A program made the position numbers and the translations under genes. A stretch of 39,150 nucleotides of DNA from Rhizobium sp. Q54 (lineage in GTDB: Bacteria; Pseudomonadota; Alphaproteobacteria; UBA2966; CAIVPW01). Under the pieces are notes generated by a model. The model searched no databases, had not been told where the DNA came from, and saw nothing but the letters and a program-made list of their open reading frames with translations. The stretch spans positions 1 through 39,150 of the forward strand of contig CAMDCA010000018.1 of assembly GCA_945889645.1 (NCBI GenBank), written 5' to 3'. How positions within the stretch are numbered: position 1 is the first letter of the stretch; every line of letters starts with the position of its first letter. Of the stretch, positions 33,602 through 39,150 are shown piece by piece.

Positions 33602-35374
33602 ATGACAACCAGCACCTCCACCGCCGCGACCGAGAATTTCGCCGAACTTCTGAAGTCGTCCTATGGGTCCAGCGATGGCCTCGAGGGTTCAGTCGTTAAG
33701 GGCCGAGTCATCGCGATCGAGAACGACACCGCGGTCATCGACGTCGGACTGAAGTCCGAAGGTCGCGTGGCGCTGCGTGAGTTCTCCGAGCGCGGCCACG
33801 CATCCGAGATCAAGATGGGCGACGAAGTCGAAGTCTTCCTCGAGCGCATGGAGAACGCGCAGGGCGAAGCAGTTCTGAGCCGCGAAAAGGCCCGCCGCGA
33901 AGAAGCGTGGGCCGAGCTCGAGAAGTCCTTCAAGGCCAACAAGCGCGTCTCCGGCGTGCTGTTCGGCCGCGTGAAGGGCGGCTTCACCGTCGATCTTTCC
34001 GGCGCCGTGGCGTTCCTGCCCGGCAGCCAGGTCGATGTGCGTCCCGTGCGTGACGTCGCGCACCTAATGGGCACCGATCAGTGGTTCCAGATCCTCAAGA
34101 TGGATCGCCGCCGCGGCAACATCGTCGTGTCGCGCCGCGCCGTTCTTGAAGAGACCCGCGCCGAAGCGCGTCAGGAACTGATCGCCAACCTGACCGAAGG
34201 CCAGATTCTCGACGGCGTCGTCAAGAACATCACCGACTACGGTGCGTTCGTCGACCTCGGCGGCATCGACGGCCTGTTGCACGTCACCGACATGGCGTGG
34301 CGCCGCGTCAACCACCCGACCGAAGTCGTCGCCATCGGCGACACCGTGAAGGTGCAGGTCATCCGCGTGAACCCGGATACCCAGCGCATCTCGCTCGGCA
34401 TGAAGCAGCTCGAAGCCGATCCGTGGCAGGGCGTCGAGACCAAGTACCCGGTCAGCAGCAGGTTCAAGGGTCGCGTCACCAACATCACTGACTACGGCGC
34501 ATTCGTGGAGTTGGAGCCGGGCGTCGAAGGCCTGGTCCATGTCTCCGAGATGAGCTGGACCAAGAAGAACGTCCACCCGGGCAAGATCGTTTCGACCTCG
34601 CAAGAGATCGAAGTGATGGTGCTCGACGTCGATCCGAACCGCCGCCGCGTTTCGCTGGGCATCAAGCAGTGCACGGAGAACCCGTGGACCGTGTTCGCCG
34701 CGTCGAACCCGGCCGGCACGCTCATCAAGGGTGAGATCAAGTCGATCACCGAGTTCGGCCTGTTCGTCGGGCTCGATAACGGCGTCGATGGCATGGTCCA
34801 TCTGTCCGACCTGTCGTGGGACAAGCCGGGCGAGCAGGTGATTACCGAGTACAAAAAGGGCGACATGGTCGAGGCGAAGGTCCTCGACACGGACGTCGAG
34901 AAGGAGCGCATCAGCCTCGGCATCAAGCAGCTGTCGGCCGATCCGCAAGCCGGCGTCGTCAAGTACAAAAAGGGCGACACCGTCACCTGCACCGTCGCGG
35001 CGATCCATGCCGGCGGTATCGACGTGTCGTTCGGCGAAGGCCTCACCGCCTATGTCCGCAAGCAGGACCTGGCGCGCGAGCGCTCGGAGCAGCGTCCGGA
35101 ACGCTTTGCCGTCGGCGACAAGGTCGATGCCAAGGTCGTCACGGTCGATTCCGACGCACGCAAGATCGGCCTGTCGGTGAAGGCGCTGGAGATCTCGGAC
35201 GAGCGCGAAGCCATGGCGCAGTTCGGCTCTTCCGACTCGGGCGCCAGCCTCGGCGACATCCTCGGTGCGGCGCTGAACCGTGCCAAGGGTGACACCGAAG
35301 AGAAGCCCAAGAAGGCCGCCAAGAAGAAGAAGGGCGACGAGACTGAGGCCGAGGGCGAAGGCGACGCCGAGTAG
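33602..35374 (+). CDS. rpsA: 30S ribosomal protein S1
   Basis: The 590-residue S1 has six S1 RNA-binding repeats. Clear repeat starts are [118 protein letters not shown] and [17 protein letters not shown]. It ends with a charged tail of Lys then Glu residues. S1 recruits mRNA to the 30S subunit. The nearest purine-rich sequence (GGGAGAGAG) is about 13 bases from the ATG, which fits the weak ribosome site known for this autoregulated gene. Confidence 0.98.
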   Translation: MTTSTSTAATENFAELLKSSYGSSDGLEGSVVKGRVIAIENDTAVIDVGLKSEGRVALREFSERGHASEIKMGDEVEVFLERMENAQGEAVLSREKARREEAWAELEKSFKANKRVSGVLFGRVKGGFTVDLSGAVAFLPGSQVDVRPVRDVAHLMGTDQWFQILKMDRRRGNIVVSRRAVLEETRAEARQELIANLTEGQILDGVVKNITDYGAFVDLGGIDGLLHVTDMAWRRVNHPTEVVAIGDTVKVQVIRVNPDTQRISLGMKQLEADPWQGVETKYPVSSRFKGRVTNITDYGAFVELEPGVEGLVHVSEMSWTKKNVHPGKIVSTSQEIEVMVLDVDPNRRRVSLGIKQCTENPWTVFAASNPAGTLIKGEIKSITEFGLFVGLDNGVDGMVHLSDLSWDKPGEQVITEYKKGDMVEAKVLDTDVEKERISLGIKQLSADPQAGVVKYKKGDTVTCTVAAIHAGGIDVSFGEGLTAYVRKQDLARERSEQRPERFAVGDKVDAKVVTVDSDARKIGLSVKALEISDEREAMAQFGSSDSGASLGDILGAALNRAKGDTEEKPKKAAKKKKGDETEAEGEGDAE

Positions 35375-35417
35375 TCGCCCGCCACCCTCCGTCGCCGCAC
35401 CAAATCACCCCTCCCCA

Positions 35418-35469
35418 CGTCATGCCGGAGGCATGCTAGCGACGCGCTAGCGCGCTTTCCGCGTGACGG
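35418..35469. repeat. dispersed palindromic repeat, copy A
   Basis: A 52-base element starts CGTCATGCCGGAGGCATGC and ends CTTTCCGCGTGACGG. It aligns with copy B at 18398-18448 along its whole length. It is flanked by further inverted arms, CCCCTCCCC (35409-35417) and GGGGAGGGG (35470-35478), which extend the palindrome. It lies between rpsA and sppA. Confidence 0.7.
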
Positions 35470-35499
35470 GGGGAGGGGTTATTCTTAGGTACAGAACGC

Positions 35500-36411
35500 A
35501 TGTCTCTCGACGCCGACGCCATTACCGACCGCCGCCGCTTGAAGCGTGGCCTCGTTGTATGGCGTCTGCTGGCGCTGGTGATCCTGGTCGGCGCCATCGC
35601 CGCCGCGATGTGGAGCAGCGACCGCATCACCCTCGGCGACCGCGTCGCCCAGATTGACGTCAACGGCGTGATCCTCAACGACGAGGAGCGCCTGATCGCC
35701 CTCCGCCGCATCGCCGGCGACAGCGCCATCAAGGCCCTGGTCGTGCGCATCGACAGCCCTGGCGGCACGGTGGTGGCCGGCGAAGAACTCTATCGCGCGC
35801 TGCGCGAGGTTGCGGCGCAGAAGCCGGTCGTCGCCGTCATTGGCGGCACCGGGGCCTCGGCCGCTTACATGATCGCTCTGGCCGCCGACCGCATCGTCGT
35901 GCGCGAGAACTCCATCACCGGATCGATCGGCGTCATCCTGCAGTCGTTCGATATCTCGCAGATGCTGGGCAAGCTCGGCATCGATCCCACCCTCATCAAA
36001 AGCGCGCCCCTGAAGGACCAGCCGAACCCGTTCGAGCCGATCACGCCGGCCGGCCGCGCCGCCATCCAAGCGGTGGTGGACGACACCTACCGCTGGTTCG
36101 TCGATCTGGTGATCCAGCGCCGCGCACTGTCCCCGACCACTGCCCTGCAGCTCTCCGACGGCCGCGTCTATACCGGCCGCCAGGCAGTGGCGCTGAACTT
36201 GGTGGACGCCGTGGGCGGCGTGGACGAGGCGCGGGCCTGGCTGGCGGACAACAAGGCAGTGCCGTTGACCCTGCCGCTGCACCGCATCGAACCCGACCGG
36301 GCCCTCGACGTGCCCGCCGGTATCTTCGGCCTGGTGCGAAAAACGCTTTTATCTGAAACACTTAGGATTGACGGCCTAGTGTCCCTCTGGCAACCTGAGG
36401 CCCTTCGCTAA
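35500..36411 (+). CDS. sppA: signal peptide peptidase SppA
   Basis: The 303-residue membrane serine protease is of the short SppA type, which degrades cleaved signal peptides. One N-terminal membrane segment (about 19-38) is followed by [20 protein letters not shown]. The nucleophile Ser120 lies in [20 protein letters not shown], and the general-base Lys172 in [33 protein letters not shown] is also diagnostic. It follows rpsA and precedes ihfB in a conserved order. Confidence 0.95.
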   Translation: MSLDADAITDRRRLKRGLVVWRLLALVILVGAIAAAMWSSDRITLGDRVAQIDVNGVILNDEERLIALRRIAGDSAIKALVVRIDSPGGTVVAGEELYRALREVAAQKPVVAVIGGTGASAAYMIALAADRIVVRENSITGSIGVILQSFDISQMLGKLGIDPTLIKSAPLKDQPNPFEPITPAGRAAIQAVVDDTYRWFVDLVIQRRALSPTTALQLSDGRVYTGRQAVALNLVDAVGGVDEARAWLADNKAVPLTLPLHRIEPDRALDVPAGIFGLVRKTLLSETLRIDGLVSLWQPEALR

Positions 36412-36454
36412 GCTATCGACCGTGTCGGCCGAGGCTCCTGCGAGGAGGCCTCGA

Positions 36455-36775
36455 ATGGTCAAGTCCGAGCTTATTGCGCGACTCGCCGAACGAAATCCGC
36501 ACCTGTTCCAGCGCGACATCGAGCGCATTGTGACCACGGTGTTCGATGAGATCTCCCGCGCCATGGCGCGTGGCGACCGCGTTGAGTTGCGCGGATTCGG
36601 TGCCTATTCGGTCAAGCAGCGGGCCAGCCGCATGGCGCGCAATCCGCGCACCGGTGAAGCAGTCTATGTCGCCGAGAAGCACGTGCCGTTCTTCAAGACC
36701 GGCAAAGAGCTGCGCCTGCGCCTGAACGCCGACGGCCCCGCTCCGGCGCCGGCCAAGGCCGGAGCCAAGGCTTAA
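36455..36775 (+). CDS. ihfB: integration host factor beta subunit
   Basis: The 106-residue DNA-bending protein of the HU/IHF family starts [26 protein letters not shown]. It continues [29 protein letters not shown], with the beta arm and its NPRTG tip, then [15 protein letters not shown]. It pairs with IHF-alpha to bend DNA at sigma-54 promoters and other sites. ATG 36455, with GGAGG six bases upstream, is clear. A short Ala/Pro/Lys tail ends the protein. Confidence 0.97.
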   Translation: MVKSELIARLAERNPHLFQRDIERIVTTVFDEISRAMARGDRVELRGFGAYSVKQRASRMARNPRTGEAVYVAEKHVPFFKTGKELRLRLNADGPAPAPAKAGAKA

Positions 36776-36840
36776 GCGCGCACCGCCGTCAGGCGCCCCC
36801 CAGGCGGGGCTCGCCCGCCATCAGGAGTAGATAGCTCCCC

Positions 36841-37200
36841 GTGCGATTCCTGTTCTGGCTGGTCGTTCTTCCCCTGGCCGTGGCGATGGCGTTCTTCGCC
36901 GTCAACAACCACGAGCGCACCTTCGTTCAATTCACGCCGCTGCCCTATGAGATGCAGCCGCCGCTGTATGCCCTGATCCTGGGCGCCATCGTGCTAGGCC
37001 TGGTGATCGGCGGCCTGGCGGCTTGGGTCGGCCAGCATCGCTGGCGCGCCCAGGCGCGCACCCTGCACCGCCGGGTGAAGCACTTGGAAGGCGAGATCGA
37101 GGGCTTCCGTGCCCGCACCGCGCCGCCGGGGTCTGCACCCACGCCGGGCACGACCGTGGCGGCTCCCGGAGCCCCACCGCAGCGCCCCAACGCCCGCTGA
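36841..37200 (+). CDS. lapA: LapA domain-containing inner-membrane protein
   Basis: The 119-residue protein has two membrane segments (FLFWLVVLPLAVAMAFFAV and LYALILGAIVLGLVIGGLAAWV) and a short cytoplasmic coiled coil (RTLHRRVKHLEGEIEGFRAR). This is the DUF1049/LapA layout. In E. coli, LapA with LapB regulates LPS synthesis. No lapB is seen in this window. The start is GTG at 36841. The tail is Pro/Ala-rich. The position between ihfB and trpF is typical of alphaproteobacteria. Confidence 0.88.
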   Translation: MRFLFWLVVLPLAVAMAFFAVNNHERTFVQFTPLPYEMQPPLYALILGAIVLGLVIGGLAAWVGQHRWRAQARTLHRRVKHLEGEIEGFRARTAPPGSAPTPGTTVAAPGAPPQRPNAR

Positions 37201-37214
37201 TCCCCACTGATCCC

Positions 37215-37855
37215 ATGCCGGTGCGCGCCAAGATCTGCGGCGTGAACTCCGCCGCCGCGATGGACGCTGTCGCCGCGGGCGACGCGGCGTTCGTCGGCCT
37301 GATGTTCGTGCCGAGGTCGCCGCGCTACGTGACCGTGGCCGCCGCCAAGGAGCTTGCGGCCATGATGCCGCGCGCCATCCTGCGCACTGGCGTTTTCCTG
37401 GACCCCACCGATGCGCTGCTGGATGAGGTCCTGGCCGCCCTACCGCTGGACGTCATCCAACTGCACGGCAGCGAGACCCCAGCCCGGGTGGCGGAGGTAA
37501 AGGCGCGGACCAAGCGCGCCGTGATGAAGGCAGTTTCCATCGGTTCTGCGGCCGATGTCGCCGGGGCGCGGGCCTTTGAGGCGGTGGCCGATTGGTTGCT
37601 GTTCGACGCCAAACCCCCTAAAAACAGCGCCTTGCCGGGGGGCAATGCCGTTGCGTTCGACTGGACGCTGCTGGCGGGAAGCCGCTGGAAGCGCCCGTGG
37701 ATGCTGTCGGGCGGGCTGACTCCCGAGAACGTCGGCGCCGCGGTGGCCGCCACGGATGCAACGGTGGTCGATGTGTCCTCGGGCGTCGAGGACGCACCCG
37801 GCCGCAAGAGCCCCATCCGCATCAAGCAGTTCTTGGAAACCGTGCGCGGCCTGAA

Positions 37856-37859
<4 letters not shown>
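37215..37859 (+). CDS. trpF: phosphoribosylanthranilate isomerase
   Basis: The 214-residue TIM-barrel enzyme of tryptophan synthesis isomerises PRA to CdRP. Family motifs are [10 protein letters not shown] (catalytic Cys), [46 protein letters not shown] (catalytic Asp region) and [10 protein letters not shown]...[23 protein letters not shown]. The ATG at 37215 is chosen by family alignment. The stop overlaps the trpB start as ATGA. Confidence 0.97.
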
Positions 37860-39066
<1,207 letters not shown>

Positions 39067-39070
<4 letters not shown>

Positions 39071-39150
39071 GCCGCATTGCCTCCCGCTTCGCGCAACTGC
39101 GTGCCGAAAACCGCGGTGCCCTCATCCCCTTCCTCGAAGCCTGGGACCCC
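39067..39150 (+). CDS. trpA: tryptophan synthase alpha chain (5' part)
   Basis: The ATG at 39067 overlaps the trpB stop, and 28 codons are visible before the window ends. [22 protein letters not shown] is the usual TrpA start. The next residues are LEAWDP where many TrpA proteins have VTAGDP. The catalytic Glu and Asp lie beyond the window. The identity is secure from the start motif and position. Confidence 0.95.

Overview
The window is a dense, GC-rich, mostly housekeeping stretch of a chromosome. Everything points to an alphaproteobacterium, probably a Rhodospirillales-like lineage. Markers are a class II EPSP synthase, a FYDLN-acid protein beside a tRNA-Ala gene, an Hsp20-DUF1150 pair, the order kdsD-lptC-lptA-lptB-rpoN-ptsN, the order aroA-cmk-rpsA-sppA-ihfB-lapA-trpF-trpB-trpA, and a full CtrA-type TTAA-N7-TTAAC box. 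GTG and TTG starts are common, and many neighbouring genes overlap by ATGA, as expected of tightly packed operons.

Layout. 1-1100: end of an unrecognised plus-strand gene, then a graveyard of minus-strand fragments. In operon order these are an FMN-binding-domain protein, an ApbE flavin transferase, the first 18 residues of a probable flavin/ferredoxin reductase, and the tail of an agmatinase. 1125-4169: a SAM methyltransferase downstream of lepA. 4170-4529: intergenic, with two matched inverted repeats. 4530-13884 (minus): two LPS-type glycosyltransferases, then thrS, infC (AUU start), a small membrane protein, rpmI, rplT, a terminator/attenuator hairpin, pheS and pheT. 13938-19436: an alpha/beta hydrolase, a YeeZ-like SDR protein, queG, a GST, a divergent UppP-family membrane protein and an NDUFA9-like SDR protein. 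19610-26133 (plus): tRNA-Leu(CAG), a short RNase D, then the LPS-export/sigma-54 cluster kdsD-lptC-lptA-lptB-rpoN and, after a 604-base gap, ptsN. 26241-28260 (minus): DUF1150, hsp20 with a ROSE-like leader, and a spermidine synthase with a histone-H1-like tail. 28397-31199: a methyltransferase, a surface-carbohydrate protein, tRNA-Ala(GGC) and the FYDLN protein. 31473-39150 (plus): aroA, cmk, rpsA, sppA, ihfB, lapA, trpF, trpB and the start of trpA.

How the genes fit together. Three themes dominate: translation (lepA, thrS, infC, rpmI, rplT, pheST, rpsA, queG, two tRNAs), envelope and LPS construction (kdsD, lptCAB, the glycosyltransferases, the UppP-like protein, lapA), and aromatic amino acid synthesis (aroA, trpFBA). 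I found no CRISPR array, phage, transposase or complete new multi-gene system. The most interesting signals are regulatory or evolutionary: the ROSE-like thermometer on hsp20, the CtrA box before kdsD, a dispersed palindromic repeat that appears to supply the start of queG, a MITE-like element, the decayed flavin operon, the UppP relative with altered motifs, and the H1-like tail on spermidine synthase.
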